Origin: Huiozyma naganishii CBS 8797
Lineage: Eukaryota; Ascomycota; Saccharomycetes; Saccharomycetales; Saccharomycetaceae
Direction: 5' to 3'
NCBI RefSeq assembly: GCF_000348985.1
Contig: NC_035926.1
Location: 496,001 to 560,000, forward strand
DNA length: 64,000 nucleotides
This document shows, piece after piece, positions 41,156-53,242 of this stretch (positions within the stretch are counted from its first letter, which is position 1; every line of letters begins with the position of its first letter). The notes below the pieces were generated by a model that was given only the letters and a program-made list of their open reading frames with translations, did no database searches and was not told the DNA's origin. A program made the translations under genes and the position numbers.

Positions 41156-42427
41156 ATGACTGCCGTTGCCAAGACGTGCCTCAATGCTTACGGTGTTGCT
41201 GGTACTGTTTTAAAACGGTCACCTCTACTCCCAAATATATGCTATCCTCAGCTGAAACGGCGTGTTTCGTCGAAAACGCCATTCGACATCAATGATTCAG
41301 ATGACAAATACAAGGAATTAAACGACTATTACAGGGATTTGTTTACCAATGATAATGTCAACACAACACTAGGTGCTACATCCAAAATAAACATCAAAAC
41401 TGAAATAGATCTACTTAATGACGAACTGGCGAATCTAACTGACACCGCGGTGCCACCGCATAAATTGCCCTTGAGGTCGGAAGACTTGCAAAGAGTAGTT
41501 GAAACCCCGGGGAGATTTGTCATCAAGAGCCGGTCGAACGACCCATACTTTAATTTGGCATTAGAACACTATATCTTTAAGAACACCCCGTTGTTCGAAC
41601 AATCGATTTTCTCATCGCAGCGGTTATTGTTCTATGTGAACAACAAGTGTGCCGTTATCGGGAAAAACCAAACCATATGGCAAGAACTCTATTTGAACGA
41701 GCTGAATAAAAGAGGATACGAAGTCCTAAGGAGGCTGTCAGGAGGAGGTGCCGTTATTCATGACTTGGGCAATGTGAACTACTCGTTTCTTACTTCTCGA
41801 GAAGAGTTTCGAACCACGTTTTTCAACCAGTTGATTGTCCAGTGGTTGAATAAACAGGGACACATACAAGACTTTGAATTGAATGGCCGAGGTGATATCT
41901 TGTATAAAAAAATGAAATGCGGCGGGAGTGCTTTCAAGATAGCAAGAGGCAAATCGTACCACCACGGCACGATGCTTGTTAACTCTGATATCGATAGCTT
42001 CCACGGTCTGCTAAAACCGAGTGGGCAAAAAGGAGTTAGGTGGGTCAGCCCTAGTGTCGATAGTGTTCGAGCTGGCGTTACTAATATCCCACTTGGCTCA
42101 ACGGAACAGTTCATAGATATTTGCACGGATGGGTTTCAAAAATATTTCAAATCTGCAGACAGTATACCGGTGTACTACTGTAATGACACAGTTTCGACAA
42201 ACTCAGAGATAGAGAAAACAAGAGCACTGTTGAGAAGTGACAAATGGAAGTACTGTAGTGGTCCTAAATTCAAAGTGGAATTGGATTCATCGCATGATGT
42301 GATAGAAGTCGAAAAGGGGATCGTTGTGTCATCAACCATCCCAAATATCAAAGGTATGGATTTTCAAAGGCTGATTGACACTGGCTCCAATGAGGCTCAA
42401 CTGCAATGTTTGAAGCCTCTCATGTAA
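41156..42427 (+). CDS. AIM22: Aim22, mitochondrial lipoate-protein ligase-like protein
   Basis: A 423-residue LplA/LipB-family protein (S. cerevisiae YJL046W, 409). Family text is clear: YEVLRRLSGGGAVIHDLGN, NGRGDILYKKMKCGGSAFK and GKSYHHGTMLV, where the Lys in MKCGG is the lipoate-AMP contact. Aim22 is needed for lipoylation of pyruvate and 2-oxoglutarate dehydrogenase E2 subunits. The frame also offers an ATG at 41021. I prefer 41156 because it leaves about 200 bp for the promoter shared with POP4 and starts with a mitochondrial-presequence-like text (MTAVAKTCLNAYG ... QLKRR). The longer form would add 45 residues and cannot be excluded. Confidence 0.9.
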   Translation: MTAVAKTCLNAYGVAGTVLKRSPLLPNICYPQLKRRVSSKTPFDINDSDDKYKELNDYYRDLFTNDNVNTTLGATSKINIKTEIDLLNDELANLTDTAVPPHKLPLRSEDLQRVVETPGRFVIKSRSNDPYFNLALEHYIFKNTPLFEQSIFSSQRLLFYVNNKCAVIGKNQTIWQELYLNELNKRGYEVLRRLSGGGAVIHDLGNVNYSFLTSREEFRTTFFNQLIVQWLNKQGHIQDFELNGRGDILYKKMKCGGSAFKIARGKSYHHGTMLVNSDIDSFHGLLKPSGQKGVRWVSPSVDSVRAGVTNIPLGSTEQFIDICTDGFQKYFKSADSIPVYYCNDTVSTNSEIEKTRALLRSDKWKYCSGPKFKVELDSSHDVIEVEKGIVVSSTIPNIKGMDFQRLIDTGSNEAQLQCLKPLM

Positions 42428-42647
42428 ATAACGTTTCTCGCAAGACGCTGTCAAATATGCAGAAATTTGAACTAATTCGGACTCTCAAAAGTGAACGATC
42501 CAATATTTTTCTACTTTTTAGTATGCCCAGTAGATATTCGTGTAGATCATAGAAAGCAAAGTAAACACTAAAAAGAAAGACTAACGTATCTTTCAAGTTT
42601 CACCTACACAGGTTAGTGAACGACAGCCCTAAGAAGGCCAAAAATAA

Positions 42648-42729
42648 CGACAACTGCAGGATTCGAACCTGCGCGGGCAGAGCCCAAAAGATTTCTAATC
42701 TTACGCCTTAACCACTCGGCCAAATTGCC
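42648..42729 (-). tRNA. tRNA-Ser (AGA)
   Basis: An 82-nt class II tRNA on the minus strand: 5' GGCAATTTGGCCGAGTGG (acceptor and A box), anticodon loop TTAGAAA with anticodon AGA, a long variable arm (TTGGGC...GCCCGC), B box GGTTCGAATCC, and 3' AGTTGTC plus discriminator G. No intron. Sequence is nearly that of S. cerevisiae tRNA-Ser-AGA. Confidence 0.97.
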
Positions 42730-43125
42730 CTCGATAAAAATTTTGTTCAGTCCTGATTGTCAGATTCGTACAATATGGACATACTTATGAGTCAATCGAG
42801 ATAGTTGGAGACATTAAGAGTCAGGGCATACCCCAACAAACAAACATTTCAAATATGGCAACCTTGTAAATAAGCACGACATTAGATAACAAGTAGTTAC
42901 AGCTTAAGAGAAGTTACAATGGATTGGAGTAACTTACCTTTGTACAAGACACAAGACAAATAAGACATATGCACGGTTTACTATCATAAGCTAAGTTACA
43001 TAATGGGAATCATACAAACAGAGTTTTACTATGGGCCATAGAAAACATATATAAAGGAAGCTAGGATTTATTTGAGAAGTTGGAATTCAGACTTAAGACA
43101 AAACTTGCTGAATCCTTGCTTGTAA
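42730..43125. other. Intergenic between tRNA-Ser and a gag relic
   Basis: A/T-rich sequence with a TATATAAA-like motif at 43048-43055. It lies upstream of the tRNA and may be old retroelement sequence, but no LTR ends or coding remains are clear. Confidence 0.35.
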
Positions 43126-43374
43126 TCATCTGCGATTACTAAGCTTTGGGCAGCGGTTGGACTGGTGGCCAGGCTCTTTGTATTTAAAGCACAGTTTGTA
43201 CTTCATGCAGAGTCGGCAGATTTTCTCTTTATCCTGATAATCCTTCCTCCCCCGATCACTGTACCCACCCCAAGAATAGCGGTGAGGTGAAATCGTGGAA
43301 GTGTGGACAGTCATAACGACCTCACCATCGGCATCAAAAGCCGTGTTGGTTGACGTGGCGTCGGCATAATTCAA
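43126..43374 (-). mobile_element. Gag zinc-knuckle relic
   Basis: The minus-strand frame ends in LCFKYKEPGHQSNRCPK, a retroelement CCHC knuckle in which the second Cys is replaced by Tyr, followed by a stop. The upstream part is frame-broken and begins at a TTG, so this is only the 3' end of a gag gene. Confidence 0.6.
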
Positions 43375-43583
43375 AGTTAATGGGAGAGGTCACCGGGTGT
43401 TCGATTTTACGAACCATTTGTGTCGCGTCGTAGATTGTTGCGGGGACATTGATCCGTAGCATGGTTCAGGTGGTCGTCTTCAGTTCATAAGTAAACATAT
43501 CAATAAGTAATGACTCATTGATGTAGTCGCGTGGTAACAAATTATTGTGCTGCATAAATTCCTAGATGTAAACGTCAAGTACC

Positions 43584-44133
43584 TTGAGTGATGGATCCGC
43601 GATTATGGATAACCTGATAGTTATCGATTTAAGCACCAAACGCCGATTTGACTGCGATATAGAGAGAATGAGCAAGGATGGATTGATAAGAGGAGTTATT
43701 GGATACTTCTCCAGATCAGTGTCAGATACACAGAGCCGATATCACATTGGTGACATCGAACTCCTAGCTATCGTCGAGTCGCTCAAACACTTTAGGTATT
43801 AGGTACATGGTCGTCACTTTGTACTCAGGACGGGCCATAGTTCGCTTCTATCGTACCAAAACAAAAGGAACCCTCACAACGGCTCACACGTTGGCTACAA
43901 TTCCTCGCAGAATTCGAGTTTGACATAGAACATGATGGCAGACGCACTAAGTCTACCACAAGATGTAAATACCATCGAAATCTGCCCGCTCAGTACAATA
44001 GAATCGGTAAGACCCCAAGATTGGTACGAAGAGTGACAAAAAGATCCATGGTGTGCTGCTATATTGCTAAAACTAGGCGTTATTGACAAAACCAAAGTCA
44101 AAACTGCGGATAATGCCCTTGTTGTAACCTAGC
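43584..44133 (+). mobile_element. Ty3-type RNase H / connection-domain relic
   Basis: VIGYFSRSVSDTQSRYHIGD followed by IELLAIVESLKHFRY matches the RNase H domain of Ty3 (catalytic Glu in ELLAI). An in-frame TAG at 43800 then interrupts the conserved VHGRHFVLRT. The next catalytic Asp (LRTDHSS in Ty3) is Gly here (LRTGHSS near 43833). Later text, out of frame, reads ICPLSTIESVRPQDWYEE and DPWCAAILLKLGVIDKTK, again as in Ty3. The relic faces away from the gag piece at 43126, so the two are not one intact element. Confidence 0.75.
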
Positions 44134-45003
44134 AACAGTAATAGTTCACACTATTCTGTTTTTACTAACTATTGCTCTGTTACTATTTCTACTTGTTCTT
44201 CTATTTTTTCTGAATAAACTAAAGAAACTGGATCCCAAATGAATCCTAGCTTCCTTTGTATATGCTTTCTATGACCCATAATGTAACTTTAGTTTTTGAT
44301 AGTATGCCATTTATTGGTTCTATGTCTCTGTACTCCTTGACATAGGTTCTTAGTAAAACTCTTAACTATGCAAGCCCCTTGTTAGTAAGTTCTTAGCTCA
44401 TCTTCATAGTAAACTTCCTTTACTATGATATTGCTTTTTAGTTTGTCCTGACTTATGCCAATCCTCAAGCTAAACTTTAAACATATCTTTAGGACATTTC
44501 TTAAGCTACTGCTTAAAGGATCTGAATACCGTTTCAGGCTGATTACCCGATATAGGTTTGATTTAACCCATTAACAAATATTTTGGACGCTTCGGTAAAC
44601 TAAATCAGCCTTTCGAAGGGGACTGTACGGTATCCTCATTTTTGCCTCTACGTATACGTGAACAGACCTGCCCTTAGAGCGTTCTGTCTCCCTCTGTTCA
44701 CCGTTATCTGTGCCGACTTCCAAAACTCATCCATCAAACTGAAACCAAAATCACAGTGACCTCATAGAAATGGATCCCAAGTGTTAGGAACAGACCCAAC
44801 AGCACATAGCAAATCAGGACGACCAGGGCCGTCCCCAGACCGCCTCTGCGACTGCCACTAATCGCAGCGACACCAAGAAATTTTTGAAGAAAAATCGAAA
44901 GAAAATTTTAAAGAAGAGATGCCCAAATATCTCTCACACAGAGAAAGGAAGAGATAGAAGCTGTCAATCGCAGTATACCCACACACCCACACAACAATCC
45001 AGT
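44134..45003. other. Intergenic upstream of TMA7
   Basis: 870 bp with no recognisable gene or LTR ends. The left part is A/T-rich and may be decayed retroelement sequence. The A-rich and adenine/cytosine-rich stretch at 44880-45000 is the likely TMA7 leader. Confidence 0.4.
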
Positions 45004-45198
45004 ATGTCCGGTCGTCAAGGTGGTAAAATGAAGCCGTTGAAGCAGAAGAAGAAGCAGCAGAAGGAGCTGGACCCAGAGGAGCAGGCGTTCAAGGACAAGC
45101 AGAAGGCCGACGCCGCTGCGAAGAAGGCGCTTATGGCGAACGTCAAAGCCGGGAAGCCTCTTGTCGGTGGCGGTATCAAGAAGTCTGGTAAGAAATAG
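45004..45198 (+). CDS. TMA7: Tma7, ribosome-associated small protein
   Basis: A 64-residue Lys-rich protein, MSGRQGGKMKPLKQKKKQQK ... KDKQKADAAAKKALMAN ... GGGIKKSGKK, the same size and layout as S. cerevisiae Tma7 (YLR262C-A). It associates with ribosomes; its exact role in translation is unknown. The frame is open from 44884, but the ATG at 45004 gives the conserved start. TMA7 and YPT6 are adjacent and co-oriented, as in S. cerevisiae. Confidence 0.95.
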   Translation: MSGRQGGKMKPLKQKKKQQKELDPEEQAFKDKQKADAAAKKALMANVKAGKPLVGGGIKKSGKK

Positions 45199-45447
45199 AG
45201 CGGGCGGTGCAGTCCCGCAGTATTTGAATATCTGATATAGTACGTATACTGCTTTAATATGTGTCGTTTTTATTTTTCACTTTGATTTTTTTGAAAAGAA
45301 GAGACAAAGTGTCGAAACGTAGCGACGCGTTCACTTTTGTGGAGTTCTGGGAGGGTTGTTGCAATCTCTGTGGATTGCCTGATTAGTATATTTATAGACA
45401 TTCATATAGGTATATAAGTTTTGGGTCATTCTTTTGGTTGTTGTTGA

Positions 45448-46173
<726 letters not shown>

Positions 46174-46208
46174 ATCCCCGCGCTTGTAACTCGCAAAAAA
46201 CCAGAATC

Positions 46209-46262
46209 ATATATATATATATANNNNNNNNNNNNNNNNNNNNTATATATATATATATATAT
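46209..46262. repeat. (TA)n microsatellite containing a 20-base assembly gap
   Basis: Alternating AT runs from 46209 to 46223 and from 46244 to 46262, with N at 46224-46243. The repeat lies in the convergent 3' space between YPT6 and the LCB kinase gene. The true length is unknown. Confidence 0.95.
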
Positions 46263-46413
46263 TTCTCTGCATCTACTAGGAAACGATTGACTTCATTAGG
46301 GAAAAGCACTTAGAGAAACCTCTCGACTTAACTGACACTATAAAAACATACATATAAGAAAACTAGCGGTTTTCACTTTTAAGATCATAATCATAATAGT
46401 TTCTCCTTTATCT

Positions 46414-48660
46414 TCACATACCATCAAACTCGGTGTTCACATAACTACCATTCCTCAGCAGCATCTTGCACAATCTGGGGATGATTTCCACTTGTAAGGG
46501 CTCCAGTGGGAACTTCTCCCCGTCCACCGAAAATAATCCTGTGGAAGACACCTTACCGTTGGAGGAAGTCCTACCGGTAGCACCATCGACGGTGTTTTCC
46601 ATGTCAAGCTTGGGGATCAACTTGTACGCGAGGATCTTGCAATGGATTACCTCCGGTTGCAGAACGTGCGAACCTTTGTCAAGCGCCAGCAGGATAGGAA
46701 CCATTCTCGTGAACGGTGTCCTCGAATCTGTCAGAACCATGTCGATGGCACCGTCATCGGGGAGCGCCGCTGGGAAAAACTTGGTGTCAGCAGCTACGTA
46801 CGGCATCTTCCCCGTGTAGAAAATCCCAAGATTATCCGTCAACGCAGAATCGATTTTCTCCCAGTCCGAGGGAACACCGTCCTTCAGTGGATACTTGACT
46901 TTGAACATCTCCTCTGTCACGGGCTCACTGTCGGAGTCATCCTCCTCAAATGAGTGCTTCGATTTCTCTATCTCCTTCAAATAATGAGCCTTCAGTTCAT
47001 TCTTCGTTCGGGTATAATACTTCACATAAATGTCACACGGGTATTTCTTCCTTTGAAGAATGTTGAAGGCTACGCCCAATTCAAACCTGGCGGGGCCCAT
47101 CCATCGAATAAACTCAGTGTTGATGTCGGACTCCGCTATTATACCGTACGTTTGTGACAGAAACGACAACTTCGGTACCCCGGCCTCGTATGACGGCTGT
47201 GACAGGCACATAATATCGCTTCTCGTCTCCACAGATTTGATGATGAATAATGTAGCGTACGAGGGGTTATTCGTCCAGTTACAGGAAACGCTCATCGCGT
47301 TCCCAGACCCACACGGGATCTCTGTAATGGCCAACTTATTAAATGCTCGTACCCTATCATGCCTCCTGTACAACCCGTTGATCACCTCGTGCGGAATGCC
47401 GTCTCCCGATGCGCATGCTATGGTATCGTACTTTTCGATATCCATATTCTTAGCAATTTCAATGGCGTGCCCTGAGTACTTGGTATATACCAAATCAAAC
47501 ATAAAATCACTGGCCATTAGTAATCGTTTTGCTTTCCTCATAAAAATCTTCTTCGCATTCCTCTTCCCACCAAAGGGATTGATGATAACGAGTAAGCTTC
47601 TATTCCGCTTACTGTTTTTGTAACTTCTTCGTAATATTTCCTCGACAACATCAGATGCAAACTCGTCCTCCAATCCCTTACCGTTTAACTTATTGCTATA
47701 CATCCTAGATGCGTATTCCACCAACAATGTTAAGCGTTTCGGTACAACGTCGTTTCTTCTTGGCCGGGCAAATGTGATCTCTATCAGGTGATGGTTATCG
47801 TTCAAAGTAATCTTGGGAAACTTCTTTTTGTTAAGAGATTCGTCGTTGACATCAACGTGCTTTGCGTTAAGAATAATATCATAAGGGATCACAGAGTTTG
47901 TCGGGATTTGACCGTTAACAGATGCATATTCAGTTTGGGGTCTCTCGCTTATTTGGCTGCTGTTAACCGATAACGATGACACACTGTCACTTAGACATGT
48001 GACACAACTGACGTACGACGCAGTTTCCAGGTCCGAGTCAGGGTCACTGAAATGTATATCACTACTAGCAAAACTCGTCGTGCTACTTCCTATACTGCTC
48101 CTGGCCCCAGATATCTTGGTAAAGTCCTCATCATACTCGTATGGTTTCGGTTTCCTTGATTTAATAAGAATCCCACTCTCTGCTAACACAGCCAGGGATA
48201 TTGGCCCATCGTCATGCTTATGCTTGTGGCCCTTATGCCGGGTCTTGTGTTGGTGCTGTCGAACCTTCCTTGATTTGCTCAACTTACGTTCTTGAAGTAA
48301 GCTCCGTATCCTAGTTTTGTTACCACCGAATTTCCTATGTTCTTTACTTTTAGGAGGAGAATCCAGCTTCCTATCAACCACATAGTCCGGACTCTTTTCA
48401 ACACTAAAATTCTGTATCTTTTCCACAATGGAATTCGGCTCACCGTCCACACTAAGATCCTGACTTGTTGAGTTAATTATTGGATCCTGACCTACTGTCT
48501 GTGACGAAACTGATTCAAAGGATAAAGAGCTCGAAGAATCCGTGCTGGAGGTTTCGTCAATGTTCGGAAACCCAACGGACTTCGAACATGTCGTTTCCAA
48601 AGTCTTGGGTCTCGATTTTTGAGGTGCCACGACATCGCCATTATCGGCTTTTGTCCCCAT
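46414..48660 (-). CDS. LCB5: Sphingoid long-chain base kinase (Lcb4/Lcb5)
   Basis: A 748-residue diacylglycerol-kinase-fold enzyme. The nucleotide region has [18 protein letters not shown] (about residues 345-362), then [17 protein letters not shown] and [15 protein letters not shown]. Near the end, [15 protein letters not shown] supplies the C4/C5 motif and [15 protein letters not shown] the C-terminal fold. The first 290 residues are Ser-rich and variable. The enzyme phosphorylates dihydrosphingosine and phytosphingosine. S. cerevisiae has Lcb4 (624) and Lcb5 (687). The neighbours YPT6-TMA7 correspond to the LCB5 locus (YLR260W), but a single-copy gene would serve for both. The start is the ATG at 48660; the frame continues up to a GTG at 48747. 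Confidence 0.93.
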   Translation of the reverse strand: MGTKADNGDVVAPQKSRPKTLETTCSKSVGFPNIDETSSTDSSSSLSFESVSSQTVGQDPIINSTSQDLSVDGEPNSIVEKIQNFSVEKSPDYVVDRKLDSPPKSKEHRKFGGNKTRIRSLLQERKLSKSRKVRQHQHKTRHKGHKHKHDDGPISLAVLAESGILIKSRKPKPYEYDEDFTKISGARSSIGSSTTSFASSDIHFSDPDSDLETASYVSCVTCLSDSVSSLSVNSSQISERPQTEYASVNGQIPTNSVIPYDIILNAKHVDVNDESLNKKKFPKITLNDNHHLIEITFARPRRNDVVPKRLTLLVEYASRMYSNKLNGKGLEDEFASDVVEEILRRSYKNSKRNRSLLVIINPFGGKRNAKKIFMRKAKRLLMASDFMFDLVYTKYSGHAIEIAKNMDIEKYDTIACASGDGIPHEVINGLYRRHDRVRAFNKLAITEIPCGSGNAMSVSCNWTNNPSYATLFIIKSVETRSDIMCLSQPSYEAGVPKLSFLSQTYGIIAESDINTEFIRWMGPARFELGVAFNILQRKKYPCDIYVKYYTRTKNELKAHYLKEIEKSKHSFEEDDSDSEPVTEEMFKVKYPLKDGVPSDWEKIDSALTDNLGIFYTGKMPYVAADTKFFPAALPDDGAIDMVLTDSRTPFTRMVPILLALDKGSHVLQPEVIHCKILAYKLIPKLDMENTVDGATGRTSSNGKVSSTGLFSVDGEKFPLEPLQVEIIPRLCKMLLRNGSYVNTEFDGM

Positions 48661-48980
48661 TTGGCCCGTTTTACAAGGCCTTTCTTCTTCCTTATTAAAT
48701 TCTTCAATTTGATTGATTAAAATAAGATGGAATGCACCTTCTAACACTGCAGCAGTCCCTTCGTGCTTGCCGTTCCCTAACCAGAGAGTAAACGCAGTCT
48801 AAACACTTCAAACAAATACCTGTCATCCATTCCCTGGATCATAACCACCGTCCTCTTCTTTTTTTTTAAACTCTATGCAGATTACATAAGTGAATCTGCG
48901 TTTTGGCATATTCTTTACGAAAGGTAATAATAACAGCTGTCATTTACGTATATGTGTATGTGTGGTTGTGCCGCTGCATC
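48661..48980. other. Intergenic, LCB5 promoter and HRD1 3' region
   Basis: 320 bp with a T-rich run near 48860 and no recognisable gene. Confidence 0.4.
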
Positions 48981-50651
48981 TTAAGAGCTTGTGAAGGCCG
49001 CCTCGTGTAGATATGGGTTTCTTTGTACGTTAACGGTCGCCTTGAAACTTTTACTTGGGTCGTTCAGGTCTCTGAAGCGGATGGTAATGTTCCTTTCTTG
49101 GTCGTCTGCCGTGTCCTTTTCAATGGCAAAACGGGACTTGGTTCTATTTGGTATATCCATTAGTGACACTTGAACCGGTAAAGTTGGGGCTGTAGATGTA
49201 GGTGTAGTTTGAGGTTGTGTCTGTGCCTGTGTCTGTGTTGGCGTGGGAGTTAGAGTTGGAGTGGGAATTGGTGCAGGCGATGCTCTAGAACGGTTTGCAG
49301 AGCGACTACTGCTCATTGGAGGGCTTCTCCTCGTTTTGGCAATGCTTGGTCTCACGTTTCCGTCCTTGTCAAACACAGGGACCCTACAAATTGGACATGT
49401 TTGAGATCTCTCCATCCAGTTCTTGAGGCAAGAAAAGTGCAGCATGTGGCCGCAAGGTAGTTTCTTTGGCTTCTTACTATCGGCCATTCGGTCGATGTCT
49501 CCCTGAGTTGGCTCAACCTCTGATAGGTCCTCTTCTGTAGTGGATGGTTTGTCCTTCTCGGTATTTTTCTCATCGTCGCATTCTTCCTGAACTGATTGGC
49601 GCCTCTTTGTAGGATGATGGACCAGCACAAGATCATCCATACACACTATGCACATATTATCATGGTCCAGTAAATCTTCAATGGCAATGTTTGGCAGTTT
49701 CTTGTTCAACTGTCTGTTATTCTTATATATTTTCCACAAGCTGTTACCGTTGTTTACCAGATTAAACAAGTCCCAAACAAAATCCTTCACTAGCATTGAT
49801 TGAAATCTTAGTGGTATTAGCATGGTGAAGTGCAAGCCAGTTCTTAACACGCCTGCAACGAAATCAATTAACTTCTCGTAAATAAACTTACCTTCCAAGC
49901 CACCATCAGCATTGACGCCGGAATCGTTTTCGTCCTCACTGAAGTCGTCATTCATCATCTCCAAGTTAAACCTTGCTGACTGTAGTTGTGTACGGTGGAA
50001 GGCGTAGAAGTTGAGCACCGTATGGCAGAGTATATTTATCAGGTCAATGAACACAACGGCATATTCCAAACCAAACATGATCTGTGTAATGTTACTGAAG
50101 TCACCGTGGTGGTAGAAGTTGCCGAAATGGTTGAAAAAGCATATCTTCGTCACAAAATAGTCTAAGATACCGAATATCAGTAAGTTTCTCGAGAATTTGG
50201 AGAACAGCAAGCTAGTTAGCGTAGTAGTGTCGTTAATCCTTTGCAAAAACCCTTCTAACCTGTCTCTAAGGATCCAATGGGAAACTTTCAAAACCAACAA
50301 TAGCCCACCAAGTAAAACAATATCAAACATGTACTTATCGCTTAATAGGGACGATATCATAATTAGGTTTATCACTGTAAGGGGTATCCTTTCAAATATG
50401 TGCTCCTCTTCTATAAGTCGTAAATCTCCAAAGACCATGTATGTAAAGCCCTTCCACAACAATACAATGTTCAAAAGGGAGAATGCAGCTATAATCACAT
50501 AATTAACTCCCTGTGTTAGGCCAGTAGTCCATTCCAAGAATGTATGTGAATTACCAAATGCATTTATCACAGTAAACGCTGTCAGAAGGTAAATGACCAC
50601 GACCAAAAGAGCAAACTGTTGTTTTCTACTCCTCAGATTTAGTACCAGCAT
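48981..50651 (-). CDS. HRD1: Hrd1, ER membrane RING ubiquitin ligase
   Basis: A 556-residue protein (S. cerevisiae 551). Hydrophobic spans occupy about residues 12-240. A RING-H2 domain follows: CIVCMDD near residue 335, an acidic insertion, then LPCGHMLHFSCLKNWMERSQ and TCPICRVPVF near residues 395-425. The C-terminal cytosolic tail has a Thr/Pro/Gln-rich low-complexity run (about 465-495). Hrd1 forms the retrotranslocation channel and ligase for misfolded ER lumen and membrane proteins, with Hrd3, Der1 and Usa1. All RING ligands are present. Confidence 0.96.
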   Translation of the reverse strand: MLVLNLRSRKQQFALLVVVIYLLTAFTVINAFGNSHTFLEWTTGLTQGVNYVIIAAFSLLNIVLLWKGFTYMVFGDLRLIEEEHIFERIPLTVINLIMISSLLSDKYMFDIVLLGGLLLVLKVSHWILRDRLEGFLQRINDTTTLTSLLFSKFSRNLLIFGILDYFVTKICFFNHFGNFYHHGDFSNITQIMFGLEYAVVFIDLINILCHTVLNFYAFHRTQLQSARFNLEMMNDDFSEDENDSGVNADGGLEGKFIYEKLIDFVAGVLRTGLHFTMLIPLRFQSMLVKDFVWDLFNLVNNGNSLWKIYKNNRQLNKKLPNIAIEDLLDHDNMCIVCMDDLVLVHHPTKRRQSVQEECDDEKNTEKDKPSTTEEDLSEVEPTQGDIDRMADSKKPKKLPCGHMLHFSCLKNWMERSQTCPICRVPVFDKDGNVRPSIAKTRRSPPMSSSRSANRSRASPAPIPTPTLTPTPTQTQAQTQPQTTPTSTAPTLPVQVSLMDIPNRTKSRFAIEKDTADDQERNITIRFRDLNDPSKSFKATVNVQRNPYLHEAAFTSS

Positions 50652-51745
50652 AACTCTGAGGGTGGATACTTTCTTTAACGGCCAGTCTCCAGCTTTGAAT
50701 CAATAAGACCGACGTGTCCATTCTTAATATCGCAGCCTTTTGGATTAGAAAATTATAAAAAACCGTTGAAATTGTGAACCTTCATAGTTACTGATAGTAC
50801 GAAACGGCGGTCCAAGCTACACAGGTTCAAGCGTTGTATGGTTATAATGTGTTTGTTTGGACACTTTGATTAGCAGAAACATGATCTGTCTCATGTGCCA
50901 CTTCTTGAACATTTATACAGCAGCAGGGTGAGAAGCAGATGGCTCGTTTTGGATTCTTGTCCTGTGATCTATTCCCCCCTAAGGAGTTCAAACCGTCTGC
51001 CTACATACAGCACAATAGAGGACACATCACTTAAATTATGCATCAACTATGCCCTGAAAGAACCTAAATATCCCGCACGTTCAACAACACAAGAAATATG
51101 TAGAAGATAAGGACTGTGGGGTTGAAAGTTGGACAATCAAACAACACACCCTCCAAGCCTAAACCCTCACCGTTGTATCAAGATTAGTCTCCTCAAAGGA
51201 GCCGAACGGCATCTACTGCCAACTGTACGAAACGTGGCCAGGTTAGTGTCCGTTGCTGCACCAGTCTAAACACCCAGAACACCAACCAAGTAAGTGCCCC
51301 AACGCATCCCACTCTTGCTACAAAGCACAGCACCGTCACATACCACTCGTCTTCTACAGCAACTACACGTTAACTACAGCAGGTTAGGCCGTCCGGCGGA
51401 ACGGGATCCCGAAATCGCGGAGCAGTTGGCAATGCCGAGATTTTGATTGGTGAACGGGGACAGCCCTTGCAAGTCTCGAGGAATGAATGATATTTATATG
51501 AATGTGAAATTGTGTAAAGTTGTGTGAACCTTGGTTTACTCGTACATGGGGATGGGGGAACCCTTCCCCTGCTGCTTGCAATACTCAGCACCCATCTTTG
51601 GTACTTGACTGAACCTTCTTCCCGTTTAGTTACCCCCCCCCTCTTGTCTAGTCCATTGAATCCCAAAACCCGTGGATTTCTAAGTGAAGAGTTACTCAGA
51701 GTGCAGTTGAAAAAAGTAGTATTACACCTCTCAGTCCCCAAAAAC
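50652..51745. other. Intergenic between divergent HRD1 and FUM1
   Basis: About 1.1 kb, long for this compact region, with no gene or tRNA recognised. The FUM1 frame is open back to 51524, but that text does not resemble fumarase. A TATTTATATG run at 51489-51498 may serve as a TATA element for FUM1. Confidence 0.4.
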
Positions 51746-53242
51746 ATGATCAGATCCGTGTTCAATTCCAGTGGTAAAGCCAGCGTGAAAGTTGCACTGC
51801 TGCGTAACAATCTCAGAAGAAATATGTCTGCGTCTGCTATTACGAACCAGGAGTTCAGAGTCGAAACGGACTCGTTCGGAGAGATTAATGTCCCTGCTGA
51901 TAGATACTGGGGTGCTCAAACACAGCGGTCGTTCCAGAACTTCAAAATTGGTGGTGACAGAGAGAAGATCCCGGAACCCGTAGTGAGGGCATTTGGGATC
52001 CTAAAGAAATCTGCTGCCACGGTGAACGAAAACTTGGGGACTCTAGATAAGAGTATCGCCGCTAAGATCAAGCTCGCAGCCGATGAGGTCGCCGAGGGGA
52101 AACTGTCCGACCATTTCCCATTGGTTGTGTTCCAGACCGGGTCCGGGACACAGTCCAACATGAACGCTAACGAAGTTATCTCGAATAGGGCAATTGAGTT
52201 GCTTGGCGGTGAGCTTGGCTCAAAGCAGGTCCACCCAAATAACCACGTCAACCAATCGCAATCTTCTAACGACACTTTCCCCACGGTGATGCACATTGCT
52301 GCCACTACAGAGATCGCAAACAAGTTGATCCCAGAGTTACAGAATTTGAAGGATGCACTGCAACATAAAGTGGAGGAATTCTCATCCATTGTCAAGATTG
52401 GGAGAACCCATTTGCAAGACGCTACACCATTGACCCTGGGACAAGAGTTTAGTGGGTACGTTCAACAAGTTGAAAACGGTATCCAGAGAGTCCAATCCTC
52501 ATTGTATCATTTACATTTCCTAGCTCAGGGTGGGACAGCAGTAGGCACTGGTTTGAACACAAAGGTCGGGTTTGACAAACTTGTCGCAGAGGAAGTATCC
52601 AAGGAGACTGGCTTGCATTTTGAGACTGCACCAAATAAATTCGAGGCATTAGCTGCACATGACGCCATCGTCGAGGCAAGCGGTGCATTGAACACTTTGG
52701 CGTGTTCTCTGTTCAAGATTGCTCAAGATATCAGATACCTAGGATCGGGGCCTCGCTGTGGGTACGGTGAACTGATCTTACCTGCCAATGAACCAGGCTC
52801 CTCAATCATGCCAGGGAAAGTCAACCCAACTCAAAACGAGGCAATGACTCAAGTCTGCGTCCAAGTGATGGGGAACAACTCAACTATCACATTCGCTGGG
52901 TCTCAAGGTCAATTCGAATTGAACGTGTACAAACCACTCATGATTTCTAACCTGTTGAGTTCAATCAGATTGCTGACAGATGCTAGTAAATCTTTCAGAA
53001 TCCACTGTCTAAACGACTTGAAGGCCAACAAGGACAAAATCGACGAAAACTTGAACAAATCTTTGATGCTTGTAACAGCGCTAAATCCAAAGATTGGGTA
53101 CGACGCAGCCGCTAAAGTGGCTAAAAATGCACACCACAAGAACATCACTCTTAAGGAATCTGCCTTGGAATTGGGGGTTTTAACTGAGAAAGAATTTGAT
53201 GAATGGGTCATTCCAGAAAATATGATTAGTCCAAAACCTTAA
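51746..53242 (+). CDS. FUM1: Fum1, fumarase (mitochondrial and cytosolic)
   Basis: A 498-residue class II fumarase (S. cerevisiae 488). A presequence ([20 protein letters not shown]) precedes [20 protein letters not shown]. Catalytic blocks follow: [39 protein letters not shown] and the signature [16 protein letters not shown] near residue 350. It hydrates fumarate to malate in the TCA cycle and, in the nucleus and cytosol, aids DNA damage responses. A second in-frame ATG ([11 protein letters not shown]) lies at 51824, right at the likely cleavage area. The start at 51746 matches the known Fum1 start, although the frame is open to 51524. Confidence 0.98.
   Translation: MIRSVFNSSGKASVKVALLRNNLRRNMSASAITNQEFRVETDSFGEINVPADRYWGAQTQRSFQNFKIGGDREKIPEPVVRAFGILKKSAATVNENLGTLDKSIAAKIKLAADEVAEGKLSDHFPLVVFQTGSGTQSNMNANEVISNRAIELLGGELGSKQVHPNNHVNQSQSSNDTFPTVMHIAATTEIANKLIPELQNLKDALQHKVEEFSSIVKIGRTHLQDATPLTLGQEFSGYVQQVENGIQRVQSSLYHLHFLAQGGTAVGTGLNTKVGFDKLVAEEVSKETGLHFETAPNKFEALAAHDAIVEASGALNTLACSLFKIAQDIRYLGSGPRCGYGELILPANEPGSSIMPGKVNPTQNEAMTQVCVQVMGNNSTITFAGSQGQFELNVYKPLMISNLLSSIRLLTDASKSFRIHCLNDLKANKDKIDENLNKSLMLVTALNPKIGYDAAAKVAKNAHHKNITLKESALELGVLTEKEFDEWVIPENMISPKP

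Noticed and set aside
51524..51745. 74-codon N-terminal extension of FUM1
   Set aside because: Hydrophobic and Leu-rich text unlike fumarase; the ATG at 51746 matches the known presequence start.
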